In this document: one piece after another, positions 33,261 to 45,298 of the stretch
Numbering within the stretch: the stretch's first letter is position 1
Layout: the number at the start of each line of letters is the position of its first letter
Translations under genes and position numbers: made by a program
Assembly (NCBI GenBank): GCA_019454045.1
Contig: SKCR01051263.1
Location: forward strand, 1 to 64,000
Reading direction: 5' to 3'
DNA from: Zanthoxylum bungeanum
Lineage: Eukaryota; Streptophyta; Magnoliopsida; Sapindales; Rutaceae
DNA: 64,000 nucleotides
Notes under the pieces: model-generated
What the model saw: the letters and a program-made list of their open reading frames with translations, nothing else
Database searches by the model: none
What the model was told of the DNA's origin: nothing

Positions 33261-34225
33261 TAGAGAATCGGCCCCGAAATAATGTCTTGTAATATTATGA
33301 TTTTTTCTTTAAGTTAATCGTTCCTATAGTGGGTTGAAATGGGTTTAATCAAAGGCACTTTTAAGGCTAGGTAATGGTTTGGTGTCTTCCTTCACTCACT
33401 ACCTTTCTGTAAGGAAAAGCTGTGAAGGCACCTAGATAATCATCTACTCGTAGCCTACTGTGATGGACTAATTTGGAGGACTCGTTGTTTATTCCTGACA
33501 CCAAACGATAAGAGCCTAAGAGGCTTGGGTACTTAAGAGAGCCTCGCTCCACCCTCCCTCTAGGGAATCTACAACGGGAAATCCATTTGACAGTCAGTCA
33601 CGCACCATATCTCGTTGGCACGTACCTTAGTGTATAAAAAAAATGCGCTCACTTGGTCGCTCAGACCCTTGAGTGGGGAGACCTAGTTGTGGGTAATCCT
33701 TCGTCAGCGAGAGCCTTTGTCCACACCCCCGTAAGCCCGCATGTGAACCTTAGTCGTTGAACTAATAAGAATTATTTACTTGTGCTTGTGTTTGGGAACA
33801 TTGTCGTTTGGATCAATTCGGACCTTTTGGCATGAGGTATGGGCTTGTTGGGCCATTTAAAGTGGGACAAGAACGTATCTTATGATGATTGGGCCAAAAG
33901 CTTCTAAAACGCCAATGGGCCATTATATGTTTGTGTTTAGGAACATTATCATTTGGATACGGTTGGACTTCTTGCCATGAGATGTGAACTTGTTGGGCCA
34001 TTTAAACTGGGACGAGTTCACTCCTATGACAGTTAGCCCAAAAGCTTCTAAAATGATGATGGGCCGATTTGTGTGAAAATTTTAATGAATTGATATATTC
34101 CTTGTATCACATGCATCTCATTCATCTCATGCAAACATATATCCTGTTAACACCCTCTATGTCTATAAAATAAATATCAAAGATTCCCGTGGGGTTAGGG
34201 AAGACTCACTAAGAGGCCAATAAAT
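33261..34225 (+). mobile_element. leader of gypsy copy A
   Basis: Non-coding leader between primer-binding site and gag. It carries a conserved block (33,340-33,640) also in copy B at 61,220-61,510, and two copies of a roughly 145-bp unit (about 33,790-34,075) containing 'ttgttgggccatttaaa' and 'cttctaaaa'. Copy B has three such units. A 61-codon antisense frame at 33,552-33,367 is open in both copies. Confidence 0.75.
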
Positions 34226-34988
34226 ATGAGTGGATCAGAAAATGAGGTATCTCGCATTGATCAACTGGAGAATGGTTTCGCCAAGATTACCGAACAGTTG
34301 CAAGCCTTGACTACTGCTGTGGCTGGTATGGCTGTACCTCGTGCTGGGGGAAGTTATGAGAATGTGAGGCGCGAGGAGCCTCCGAATGGGTTGGGGGATG
34401 ATATCCCCGCTTTTGATGATGACATGGCAGAGTATGCAACATGCAGAGTGATTGGGTCTCAGGCAGAATTTCAGAAGCTTCGGGATCAGGTTGAAACAGT
34501 TACCCGTAAAATGAGGGGTAAACATGAAGAGTTGTTAGATTATGAGGCAATGACCTTTGAAGAACAATTGTCAGCTCAGTTCAAGATGTCGGATATGGCT
34601 TAGTTCAACGGGAATGGGGATCCGAGGGTCCATCTCCGTCAGTATGTTTCAGTTATGAGTTCAGTGGTTTTATCCAAGCGTCAAGTGCAGAAAATGTTTG
34701 GGATGTCACTTGAGGGAGCACCAGTAGTTTGGTTTCACAGCCTTGAGAAGCAGATTAGGGAAGATTGGAGGGAACTGGCTGATGCTTTTCTGAAGCAATA
34801 TGTTACAGATTTGGAATTGATTTGTCACTCCGTGATTTGGAGAACACTAAGTAGAAGCCGGAGGAAAGCTTCAAGGAGTATGTAGACCGCTGGAGAAGCC
34901 AGCTTCTGAAAATGCAGACTCGGCCCTCTGAGAAGGACCAGATTAAAATGATCATCAAGGGCACCAAGCCCTCAATTTATGGCAAGCT
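34226..34988 (+). pseudogene. Ty3/gypsy gag, copy A (broken and cut off)
   Basis: Starts MSGSENEVS. Residues about 1-60 contain an N-terminal coiled-coil-like stretch ('LENGFAKITEQLQALTT'). The Retrotrans_gag domain begins at about residue 120 ('FNGNGDPRVHL') and includes 'KMFGMSLEGAPVVWFHSLEK'. An in-frame TAG at 34,601-34,603 stands where copy B has CAG (Gln). A one-base deletion near 34,817 shifts the frame and a second stop follows at about 34,851. The gag is cut at 34,988 by a copia LTR fragment, before the zinc knuckle. The product would be the capsid protein. No pol of this copy is present. Confidence 0.88.
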
Positions 34989-35949
34989 TTCCTATCCGAA
35001 CACGTACGTACCTAGTACTACGTTTTTACCGATTTACAAGACAAGGTTGGCTTCTAGCAAAGCGCCATGCCTACCCAATTCTCCAGAAATATCCTTACAG
35101 GAATAAGTGATCTATATCAGGCGTAGTATACGTAGTATTGCGTATTACGATCCAGTATCAGATTTCACGTGCTAGGCCTGGGGCTGGAATTGTGTCTGCC
35201 CCATACGAAGCACATATCGGATCTCTGGTAACTAGTCTCTATAATCGGATATACATGACCTAGTCATAATATCCCGATAGCTACAGCATATAAGAGAACG
35301 AGTTCCGTATCCTATGTGATCATCATCTCCATTATGACTGGAGTGATACTTCCATCTCGACATCACACCCAATACAATACGATTCTCAATATACCTAGAA
35401 GAGGCGTACACAGAACCTGTTAAAGCCCTGGATGACCAAAAGCAAAGTATATTGATTGTCGCAAGTATTAGCGGTGAAAGTCTCAGGTTAAGACCAAATA
35501 CACCTACCCTGATTCGGACTTCCATAGACACATAGTTATACTACCAATGGAATTCAGAGGGGTCTATCCAGAGCGAAGCTATTTCCGTACCATCGGTAAA
35601 CACAACCTCCTATTACACTTGCATGAGTATCCTATACCCAAATATATGAGAACTGTACTGTTATGCCCTCACAACGCGCAGTAGTGTAATACTAGTCTTT
35701 TTCCCATTATCGATGTCCAATCTCGATAATACTCCGACTAGGGATATTTAATGATTAAACCTTCGTGGATTGATACTGTCTCATATCATCTCAATCCGGA
35801 ACTAATCATATGGACCTTCTATCATTTATACATCTTGGTGATCTAATCACAAATGATAAAAGAACAATTTCCTTTGTCACATAGTTAATTTGTACAACAA
35901 CACCATGATCTGTATAAATAGTGACGCTATGGGTCATAATTGTCCAACA
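34989..35949 (-). mobile_element. copia LTR fragment (first half), minus orientation
   Basis: On the minus strand it starts TGTTGGAC at 35,949 and runs to 34,989, about the first 960 bp of the LTR. The second half, including the inverted-repeat cluster, is missing. It joins gypsy gag on the left and a third gypsy family on the right. A sense frame at 35,531-35,232 is the same short frame found in other LTR copies. Confidence 0.8.
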
Positions 35950-36409
35950 AAGATACCACTAGCTCTTGTCACTGCATAACCTGAACCGTCACTGGAGGTG
36001 GCTCATGAGGCATAACAGAAAGTCTGACTCGGAATGTAGTAAGGTATGGTATATTTAGAGGAACTACTATTTGGTGAGCCATTTATACTCATACTGGTGG
36101 TGGAATAGGAACTGTAGGTTCTGCAGCTCTCGGCTCCAGGCCTAATGGCTGCTACTGACGGGTAACCAACTAGGCTAAAACTGCTACTGACTGTAGAATC
36201 TACTGTAAACCCACAACTACTAGGTCATTAGGTTGAGCCACTGGTGCTGCTCTACCTTCCCCTACACCACTCTCATGTACAGACTCCACTTCATGCCCCA
36301 TATCTGGCTCAGGGGGAGGTGCTACTGATCTCTGATCCAAATCTATTCCCCGAGGTGCCCTTCCACACCTGGGTCTAGCCTTGACTCCGGTCCCTCCCTT
36401 CGGCGGCAT
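35950..36409 (-). pseudogene. gag N-terminus of the TGTAAYGACC gypsy family
   Basis: The start codon at 36,409-36,407 gives MPPKGGTG, then a basic, proline- and arginine-rich N-terminus typical of the 'MPPR/K' gags of plant chromoviruses. A stop follows at 36,200, and decayed sequence in the same frame runs on to the copia junction at 35,950. It lies 190 bp from the primer-binding site (36,599-36,610). Chromovirus membership is inferred from the gag start, the LTR style and the Met-type primer site; the domains that would prove it are missing. Confidence 0.55.
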
Positions 36410-36598
36410 GAAATCTAGGAAATTAAGAGACAAAAGTGGTCAATTACATGTAAAGGAATTAAAAGTATTTAGAATGAGACATTCCTCGAGATAAGGTTAC
36501 CAGAGTGAACAGCCTTTTATATATAGTAGTACCACGGGTATACTACATATACAAGCCACTGCTACTCCCTTACTGCAGTCACCGACTCCCTTGACCAT

Positions 36599-36610
36599 GC
36601 TCTGATACCA
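36599..36610 (-). other. primer-binding site, initiator-Met tRNA type (minus strand)
   Basis: Reverse complement reads TGGTATCAGAGC, four bases from the LTR end at 36,615. Confidence 0.85.
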
Positions 36611-36811
36611 TCTTTGTAACATCCCCAGTACGGGTATGTTATCGGCAAGCAACAGATCCCATTGTCACTTAAGCCTCTAAATCATGCAATAGAACACTTA
36701 CTTTCATCTTAGTGCTATGTTGAATTATAAATATCCACATATGCAAACTTAATAATTTGAAATAACTTAAGTGTGAGATCAGAAGCAAAACATATACATA
36801 CACGTCTGAAA

Positions 36812-36812
<1 letters not shown>

Positions 36813-36882
<70 letters not shown>
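36813..36882. repeat. (TA)n microsatellite
   Basis: About 70 bp of near-perfect TA dinucleotides with one phase slip near 36,859, inside the gypsy LTR. Confidence 0.98.
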
Positions 36883-37277
36883 TATGTATACATCATCACA
36901 ACATGTCAATGATACGAAAAAATGACATCCCAGAGAACTACATTTTCTATGAATATAGATCTGGAAAGATGGACCCCATGACTAGTGACTACAGCGTAAC
37001 GCTTGTCCTCGAGCTGGGTCTCCAAAAGTAACAGGTGGCTCACCAAAAGACGAATCCTGCAAAAGAACTGGGAAGTGGTGGGGGTGAGTCCTATGGAACT
37101 CAGTGAGTGGAGCTACAAAAATAAGAAACTGAATCAGTACAACTATTTAAAACCATTTAATCTTAAAAAGCTTTTGAAATCTTTGTTTGAAAACAGATTT
37201 GTTTCCTTTAAACTTGAGAAATCCTTTTTCTAAAATACTTTATGTATAAATCTCTGGTACTATATAAACCCTGATGC

Positions 37278-37445
37278 ATGGGGGCGTTACGTATCGCCGT
37301 CCCCCCATGTGCCTAACTAGTGGTCTTGGGACGTTACGTATCGTCGTCCCCCAAGCCACTGAACTAGAGCTGGTAGTGTTGATCCATGCTACTACCTGAC
37401 TTTGAAACTAGGGTCTAGGGGCGTTACGTATCGTCGTCCCCCTAG
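37278..37445 (-). repeat. three subrepeats with TACGTAACG core in the gypsy LTR
   Basis: A block reading, on the LTR sense strand, GGGGGACGACGATACGTAACG and then C-rich, occurs near 37,282, 37,327 and 37,418. Each is bounded by G-run and C-run, giving partial dyad symmetry around TACGTA. The + strand LTR has three related blocks near 44,457, 44,517 and 44,582. Confidence 0.8.
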
Positions 37446-38784
37446 CCCTGAACTACGTGTGCACACGTTCTCTGTCCGTCAATTCCATAAGTCAGAGCTG
37501 AGGTGGGTTTTTCCCCCATGCCTCGAAAAATATAAAAAAAATCATGCTTTATAATCTTAAAATTTTCTAAAACTTTCATACATAAGAAATGAGTGATAAT
37601 ACAATAAAGCTAATGTCCTAAAGTATTTAAAAATAAATCTCGATCAATAAAAAGTAAATATAAATCAATTTAAAAGAAAAATCTCCACTCACAAATTTGA
37701 AGTCCAGTCAAGTTTCCTTCACAATGCTGGGGGAGAACGCGACTCCTGATGAGTATCTATGTGGAATAAACTCGGTTAAAATTATAAGTTATAAAATATG
37801 GTTCAAAATTAAATTAAGTTCCTTAATCTAGTTGAATTACTCCCTTAGAATATCTTCTATTCCTAGAATGAAATACAAAATAAAATTTTAAACCCTTAGT
37901 CACTCATCGCGATTCAGAAAAAAATATAAATATTTTGATTTTGGGTACGCGTCGCGATGCCGACCCATCTGTGTCGCGACATGACCTAGTTAAATAAACC
38001 CAGGTTTCTACCTCGTGCGCGTCGAGACGCGAAGCTTGGAGCATCGCGACACGTCGCTGTTTCCAGAACCATATTTCATTCTTCCATAGTTAACCCCAAA
38101 TCTTGTTTCCACACAATCAGAAGCAAAAACAACATGTAATTATCATTATTCCATACTTTCAACATCCCAACACCATCCAAAATCTCCTAAATCTTTACAT
38201 AAGGCTCTCATTAGAGTTGAAAAATAAAATTTCCCTTAAACATGAATTTCTAATTTCAACAACCATCGTAATCACAATACTACCAAATTCTCAACATACT
38301 ACCAACACCCAAACTTCATAACTCACAACTTAAAAATTTGGGTCAAATGTTTCTTACCTTAATTCAAACTCCTTCTTCCCTAATAATCCCCTTTGATCTC
38401 CTTTTTCTTCTTCTTGGATTTAGTTGGATGGATTGCCCTTGTTAAGCTTCAAAATTTTGCCAAGAAAATTGCAAACTTTCTCTCCCTCTCTCTCTCAATC
38501 TCACGGCTATATACCCAAGAAATGAAAGCATTTTCCTTTTTTTATTTTCTCACCATTTACTTTACCAAATTCTAGAAAAGCCTTGGTAATTAGTTTGTTG
38601 GGCCTTGGGCTTTCTTTCTTTTCTTATTAATTTTTGTTGGGCCTTATTAAAAATAAAGGAAAGTTGGGCTTAAAATTAAGTAGGTGTTCATTGTCTCTAA
38701 GTCGATTCCGGAAATTATTTACTAGCCCAGAAAAGAAAATCCCCTGCGTCCCTAGCCAAACTAAAAGTATTTGGGGTCGTTACA

Positions 38785-41550
38785 CAGCCTATTCCATAGT
38801 TCTCTCTCTGAGAATTTATGGAGTTTCAGTTCTTGCATGTTTTATTTTCAGTCATCTTTGTTGTAATTTCTTTTTTTATTATAATAAAATTATGCATGTT
38901 TTTATTCAAATCATTAGTAGTTAATACATTCTGCTTTGGTAAGGGTGAAACTCTTAATATGAGAATATAAATTAATCTTATTTATGTTGTAATATATAAA
39001 TTGTAATCTGAAAACTAATATTTAATCTTCTCTTGTATTTATAGGTGTCTTGATTCGTTGTAGACAATCTCATCTTGGTTGACACAGTTAATACTTTACC
39101 TCATATTATATGAGAGAGTAATTTAAATCTAGACTAATTATTGACAAAACTGTATCACTGTCTTTATGGATAGTTTTATATAATTTGGCATAATTGAGTA
39201 CTTATTGGACCTGTTATAAACAAATATTGTCACCAAATATATGGTTGGTTTTATATGTTTTGATATAATTAATTCCTGAAGTAAATTAACTTAGTAATAA
39301 TGATAATTTATATATTATAAAAAGTAAGATTTCATTCTTTCAACCAATAAGACATTGAAATATAAAGAAAGCTTGTGCATTGTTAAAAGAAAATATCATG
39401 CAAGAAAGAAAGCTTTTCTAGGTGAACACGTAAGTTCCATTCTTTCAACCAATAATAAAACAAAGACCCTAGTTGTTCTATTATTTCTTGTATTATTGGA
39501 AAACATAATATTGAACATGTATTACTCGATCTTTGAGCTAGTGTTAATTTGCTTCTATTTTCGGTTTAACAACAACTTAATATTGGCGAGTTAAAACCAA
39601 CTTCAACTACTTTTTTGCTTGCAGATAGATCGAGTAAGTACCGAAATAAATTGTGGAAGATGTGTTATTACAAGTTGATAAATTCATCTATCATGTGGCT
39701 TTTATTATCTTCGAAATATAATATGTAGCCTTAAGTACCATTGATTCTCTATTTAACGATTTTATTCATAACTTTTATGAATTTTATCTTTCGATTTGTA
39801 ATAGAAAAATTTGAGCGCTCTAATCATTCAAGTACCAAATAAATCTTAAGGAATATATTCTTCCACTTCTTTCAAAAAGGAGTGGATTCCATATTTATAT
39901 AAAACATCCTAGCTACACACCAAACTATACCTCTAAAATATGAAGTTATTGATCTGATTTCTACACTGATGTCACACATGTAAATCAAAGAACATAACCT
40001 GTCATTCAGGATTTCGTTGTACACTTATGATTCATATTAATTCATATGATCATTTAGTACACTGATATGAGTTTTTTATCTAACGGATATTAAAAAAAAT
40101 TCATTTTTGTCTAGGTTCAGTCCTATATGATCGCATCGTATGATGTGTCTCCATTTCCATATCGCTTCATGAACGATCCCGGATCAAGGTCATCATATAT
40201 TTATGGAATGGACTGTAGCTGTAAATAAACCACAAATAAAGTACCCATCTTTATTTGCTCTCTACAGACTAAATTACTAATTTCATACTTCAATTCTTTT
40301 GTGTATGACACGCATACACCAAGTCTGAAAGTATATAAGTAATCATTGACATGCATGATAATTTATAATATGCGAATTAAAATAAATGATCGATATATGA
40401 ATAAAACATTGTTGATTACTACAATAATAATCTCGTTTACATATTATATGATGCTTTATGGCATATGTCTCAACAGTGCTAAGAGCTACTTGTTGTCTAA
40501 TATAAAGTGGTCGATGGTGAGAAGTGTAATGGTCGGTAATAAAATTAGTTATATTATTGTTTATTGAAATATTTATTGTGGACCTAATTAAATTATCGTT
40601 GAGATTTCATATTGATCGTGATTGTGAAGTTGTTGAGAAAAGTGATTAAATTGATATATTGGGAGTGTAAGGATTGAAATGGAGTAGAATTGAAGGTGTT
40701 GAACATTTGAATTTTTAAATTCCCAATTCACCCATAACTATAATTTCAGAATCATCCCGAATTATATTTTTGGGAGAGAATGAAAATCATCCTAAATCTC
40801 GATAAATCGATCCCTGTTATGGATTTGGGATGAAAAATCAACTCAAATTCTCCATCATTTTTGAATTGAAATAAAAAGTCTTCCAAAATCCCAAATTGGA
40901 CAATTCAAGATCCCAAATTCTGATTAGGATTTGAGTTTTTTAGAGGAAAAATCAAAATTGAGGACAATTTTCAATCCTTTATTTTACTACAAAACATATA
41001 AATTAAAGTTTAGTAGGTGGGGAAATCATCATTTTCACTAGGTAGGGAAATCATCATTTTCCCACCTCCTAAACTAGCATAAATTCATTTTATCCATAAA
41101 ATTTTGAAAACATTGTTTTTCCACGTACTGTTTAATTTTATTCATTTTCCACTTGATAAAGTGGAAAAAAACATACAAATTATTCGTTTAGTTTATGAAA
41201 AATTATCCAAAAATGTGAATGTATTAGAAACTACATGCGGAAAATGAAAATAATTCATGAATAAATCAGAGCTCTCTCAAATCTCGGGTTACTTGGAAAA
41301 TACTTTAATGATAATCACACGAGTAATCATTCTAAGACAACAATGAGTAGTGAGTTAAGTGTAATCATTCTGTACATCAATAATATAGGAAATCACTTTA
41401 ATGAAGAACTGTGATGACATCCACAACGTATAGAAACCCCTAGATGGAAGATCATATAACTGTTGGAAAGAGAGTATTGATTAAAAGTATAAATAAGTTT
41501 ATAAGTATCACATAGAGTATAAATTAGTTTATAAGTATTACAGAGAGTAT
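38785..41550. other. AT-rich DNA without recognisable gene or LTR
   Basis: The longest stretch not explained by LTR elements. Frames are short (longest about 80 codons, at 39,355-39,594) and show no recognisable domain. I see a repeated 'ccattctttcaaccaataa' (39,334 and 39,437), a hairpin-forming stretch (about 41,008-41,084, arms resembling GTTTAGTAGGTGG), and two 33-bp direct repeats containing 'agtttataagtat' (about 41,485-41,550) ending at the neighbouring LTR. It could be host intergenic DNA or an old element. Confidence 0.5.
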
Positions 41551-43228
41551 TGTTGGGTTTATGCGCAGCGGAAGTGTGGTTCGAGTGAAATCATAATATT
41601 AAAATTTGTAAACTTACTGAATAAATTATTCAATATCATATATGAATAATTCATAAATATTTCAAATAACGACATAATTAATTTAGAAAACACCGCGAAA
41701 CCTTTACAAAAATATTTTTTCGTAAAATAACATAAAACACGTTTTCGACTTAACCGACCAACCAATACCACACGGGGCTGCCCAAATCACCCCAATAGTA
41801 ATTAGGCAGTTTGTGAGCTGCCCGAACAGTAACTAATCACTGTTTGGGCAGTTGTTACTCGGTTAGCTGAAAATTCACCTGGTAACATCATTTTTTACTG
41901 TTTTCGAATATTTTCACTCCAAAATAATTTCCGGAAATTATTCTAATGCCCAATACACATCCAATACATTTAAATAACATATTTTTCATCACAAAATTTT
42001 CAGATCTGATCCGGATATGAAAATAATCATTTATCATGCTTTAAATCTAATTTTATCAACATTAATCTAATTAATATCTATACCAATCAAAGCCACCACA
42101 AACGAAGAAAAGAACAATTCTATGTATTATTAGAGTGGTCATAACACTCTAAAATGACAACCTATAATCATATGATAAAATTGAATTAATATTACACTAA
42201 TATTAATCAATATTATTTCACACATGCAGATAGCCTCTCAATTCATTATCCAATTCAAAAATTCCCAAAATTTAAGAAAGAAAAGAAACCCTAGAACAAT
42301 TCTAGAAACTCAAGAATAATAAATAAATTTTATAAGCTTAAGAATATTAAAGATTACCTCAAAATCTCCAAATTTCCTTAAGCTTTCTTCTTGATTTGAT
42401 CACTTTCTCCTAAGTTTTCTCTTAAGAATAATTTTGGAAGCTCTCTAAAATGGTGAGGGATTTTTGACCAAGATAAATTTTGAAAGAGAAAAATAGTTTT
42501 CACTTTATATATGTGTTGGCTGGAAATTGGGGGTAAAATGGTCAGTTAATAATTCATTTAATCAAATTAAATATAGAGCTTTAAGCCATCAAACTTAATT
42601 TGAATACTTCAAGCTTAAAAGTCATGCCATTAGTAACCAATAATAATTAAACATATTACATAACAATTATGAAATATAGATATTATTTAGTTATCTAAAA
42701 ATTTAACATTTAAATATCTAAATAATTACTTAATATAATTATTAATATATATGTATTTTTATTTACACTAAATAACAAATTACATATATTAATGACATGT
42801 GTCAAAATCTTATTTTACAATTAATTAATATATATCTAATCATATTTGATATTAAATACAAATACACATTAATTATTTATTGACCGAAATACCCCTAAGC
42901 ATGTGAAATTTTACTTAACAGTTAAGCGATTCGAATTAATTCATCTAATATGATAAAGTATTATGAATATTCTGTATTATTCATAACATGTTGTCCAAGT
43001 GCTTAACGAGTACACTTCATATTATGGGACTCTCTAAGTTAAGGTTTATCTGTCACGAAATTCAATTTCGTGTCCATAATTCACCTACTCGTAAATTATG
43101 ACGACCACATGTAATCTCGCTAAACTATACAAGTCAAGATCATTGCATATGTGTAATCTCTCCACCACAGGCTATCCATATTATACCGTGGATATAGATG
43201 GAAACGTCAAATCCTTGAGGTATAATAT
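41551..43228 (-). mobile_element. probable copia-type LTR, right edge unresolved
   Basis: Begins TGTTGGGTTTATGCGCAGCGG, which in reverse complement is a common 3' end of plant copia LTRs (GCTGCGC...AACCCAACA). The interior has 'tatatatgtgttgg', AT-rich tracts and no coding capacity. I could not place the other terminus or a target duplication; AGTAT precedes the left edge, and no CA plus AGTAT was found on the right. A hairpin with 13-bp arms and one mismatch lies at 41,818-41,851. It is not obviously the same family as the other copia LTRs here. Confidence 0.45.
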
Positions 43229-45282
43229 TGTAATGACCGGTAATCTCGACTACTGTTACATTGTGGGACGAATGTTACATGATATAAATTATGTTTGATT
43301 ATATACACACTAATGAAGTGACTTTAGGGACAATCGGTAAATTCCTCTAAATCCCGATACGAAATCGTACGATATTCTACTCAGGACAGTCCATGGTATT
43401 TGGACCATAATATTCTCATACGAACTCCAATTTTTCTAAATTTTATTTTGACAGAAAGCTAAGATCGAGACCTACAACTTCCAAGTTTAATATTTTTCCA
43501 AATTCGAACCCAAAGTAATTCGAAAATGCAACTCAACAATTAGGATGAATAGTACCCGAGGACCATTCTAGTAAATTCTCAAAGCTTCTCTAAATTTCTA
43601 AATTCTTCTCCAACTTTACCATATTTCAAATAGCCCATAATATAAAAGGGGGATAATATTCCAACATCCCCAAAATTGAAAGAGAAAGAAGAAAATGTGG
43701 GAGAATAAGAAGAAGAAGAAGAGAGAAAGAAGAAGAAGGAAAGAGGAGGGGACAAATACTAAATCCCCACAAGCTAAGAAGAGGATTGGCAACCATTGAG
43801 AGCTTGAAGAGTGAAGGAAATCAAGTGAAATAAGGTAAGGCAAACTTGACCCAAAACTTGGATTGTAAGATTCTAAGAGTATGATGATAGGATAGAGCTA
43901 TTGGTATGCTAGGGGATGCATCTTAGTGATTTATATATAAAAAAATTGATTGTAGGATTAAATGCCCAAATTTTAGAAATTTTAAGTGTTGAGCTAAAAC
44001 AAAAATGATGAGATTAAAGAGTTGTTTGATGATGTTATTGGTATAGAATATGTGAAGTTGAAGTTTAATAGGATGAATTGTGTAATGGTTTTAGTATAGA
44101 AGTGTTGGTAATACTTTTGGGTAAAATAGATATTGGGAAGCAAGGTGATGGAACTCTGAAAAATAGGCTAGCGTCGCGACGCGCAACCCTTGCGTCACTA
44201 TGCATACTGGAAAATTTTTACAGATTTGTTTATGGAATTGTGAGCGTCGCGACGCCCAGGGCTTTGCGTCACGACGCAAAGACAGATGATGCTTACTAGT
44301 TTATCAACATATGTGAGCGTCGCGATGCAGAACGCGTAGTGTCCCGACGTGCATCTAGTAGAAGCTCTGCCTTATGTTTGATCAAGTGAGCGTTGCCAGA
44401 CCTGGCATCGTGACGCGATATAGGAAGAGTTTAATCACATTTCAGTTTGAATCTAGGGGACGGTGATACGTAACACCCCTAGACCCTAATTTCAGGGACA
44501 TGTAGTGACATGCTTTGGGGACAGCGATATGTAATGCCCAAATGTCATGGATTTGCACTTCTGGCTCTAGTTAGGCGTATGGGGGGACGACGGTACGTAA
44601 CGCCTCCATGCGTCAGGTTTTCAACAGACATTCAGATACAGATTTTCAGATAACGGGTTTTCAAAGACAGATTTTCAAAAATAAGATTTTCAGAGATGTA
44701 ATTTCTAGAAAGACTAGTTTAATGAAAGTTTTCAGAACACAAATAGTTTTATGAAAAAGAGAAAAGAGATTTGAGTAAAGCTTTCAGGGAGGTTCAGTAT
44801 TTTCAGAAATGTTTTCAATAAACATTTTTATAAGTATTTCAGTTTTCATTTATAACCGTCCACTCACTTATATCGTTCAAACAATCTAAGCCCTCCACTC
44901 CCAGTTTCTTGTTTTGCAGGTTTACCCGGAGGATGAGGTCGAGAGGATGGATACTGATGTTAGTAACTAGGGTGTTCGGTCCACCAGGTCAAGTCAGAGA
45001 TAGAGTTCAGTCAAGTCAAGTCAAGTTCAATTTCAGAAATTTGTATAACAAGGTTGTGTATGAGTATTCATATGTTGAGTTGTTAAGATAGTTGATATTA
45101 GATGATTAGCTATATGTGTATTGTTTAACATTTTATGTTATGGATATGGGAAATGGTCTAATGTATGAAATTATGTTTGAGAAACGAGTATCAGAGTTGT
45201 CTGTAGTTAGAAATTCAGAGGCTCAGGGGAATAGTACATCATATTCCCTACCGGTAGCATCTCTCAGATTGGGGATGTTACA
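43229..45282 (+). mobile_element. gypsy 5' LTR (TGTAAYGACC family), plus orientation
   Basis: The 3' end GGGGATGTTACA (45,282) and the following primer-binding site are clear. The start at 43,229 (TGTAATGACC) is my best choice by comparison with TGTAACGACC at 38,784. It contains GAA-rich tracts (43,680-43,750), four GCGTCGCGACGC-like blocks about 73-75 bp apart (44,171, 44,244, 44,317 and, degenerate, 44,391) and three GGGGAC...TACGTAAC...CCCC blocks (44,457-44,612). The left edge is uncertain by a few hundred bases. Confidence 0.7.
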
Positions 45283-45286
45283 AAAA

Positions 45287-45298
45287 TGGTATCAAAGC
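45287..45298 (+). other. primer-binding site, initiator-Met tRNA type, one change
   Basis: TGGTATCAAAGC, five bases after the LTR end; one base (G to A) differs from the standard site. Confidence 0.8.

Larger units (their letters stand above)
36615..38784 (-). mobile_element. gypsy 5' LTR (TGTAACGACC family), minus orientation
   Basis: On the minus strand it starts TGTAACGACCCC (38,784) and ends GGGGATGTTACA (36,615), 2,170 bp, followed by a primer-binding site and gag start. It contains a TA microsatellite, three copies of a 'gttacgtatcgtcgtcccc' block and a TCGCGA-rich segment (37,945-38,060). No coding region was seen in it. It is the 5' LTR of a minus-strand copy, and shares its layout with the + strand LTR at about 43,229-45,282. 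Confidence 0.85.

Noticed and set aside
33367..33552. 61-codon antisense frame in the gypsy leader, also open at 61,308-61,493 in copy B
   Set aside because: The two copies differ at 8 of 61 residues out of roughly 15 base changes, so there is no sign of protein constraint. The frame is short and antisense to the element.
39355..39594. 79-codon frame with a hydrophobic middle in the unassigned region
   Set aside because: No recognisable family, AT-rich composition makes such frames likely, and no neighbouring exon-like sequence was found.
40640..41230. Possible MITE or other DNA transposon
   Set aside because: Short inverted stretches occur but I found no pair of terminal inverted repeats with a target duplication.
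43500..43540. CAACA at 43,538 as the right end of the copia-type LTR that starts at 41,551
   Set aside because: The sequence around it ('cctacaacttccaag', 'gaatagtacccgagg') reads as the sense start of the gypsy LTR, and the following bases ATTAG do not match AGTAT on the left.
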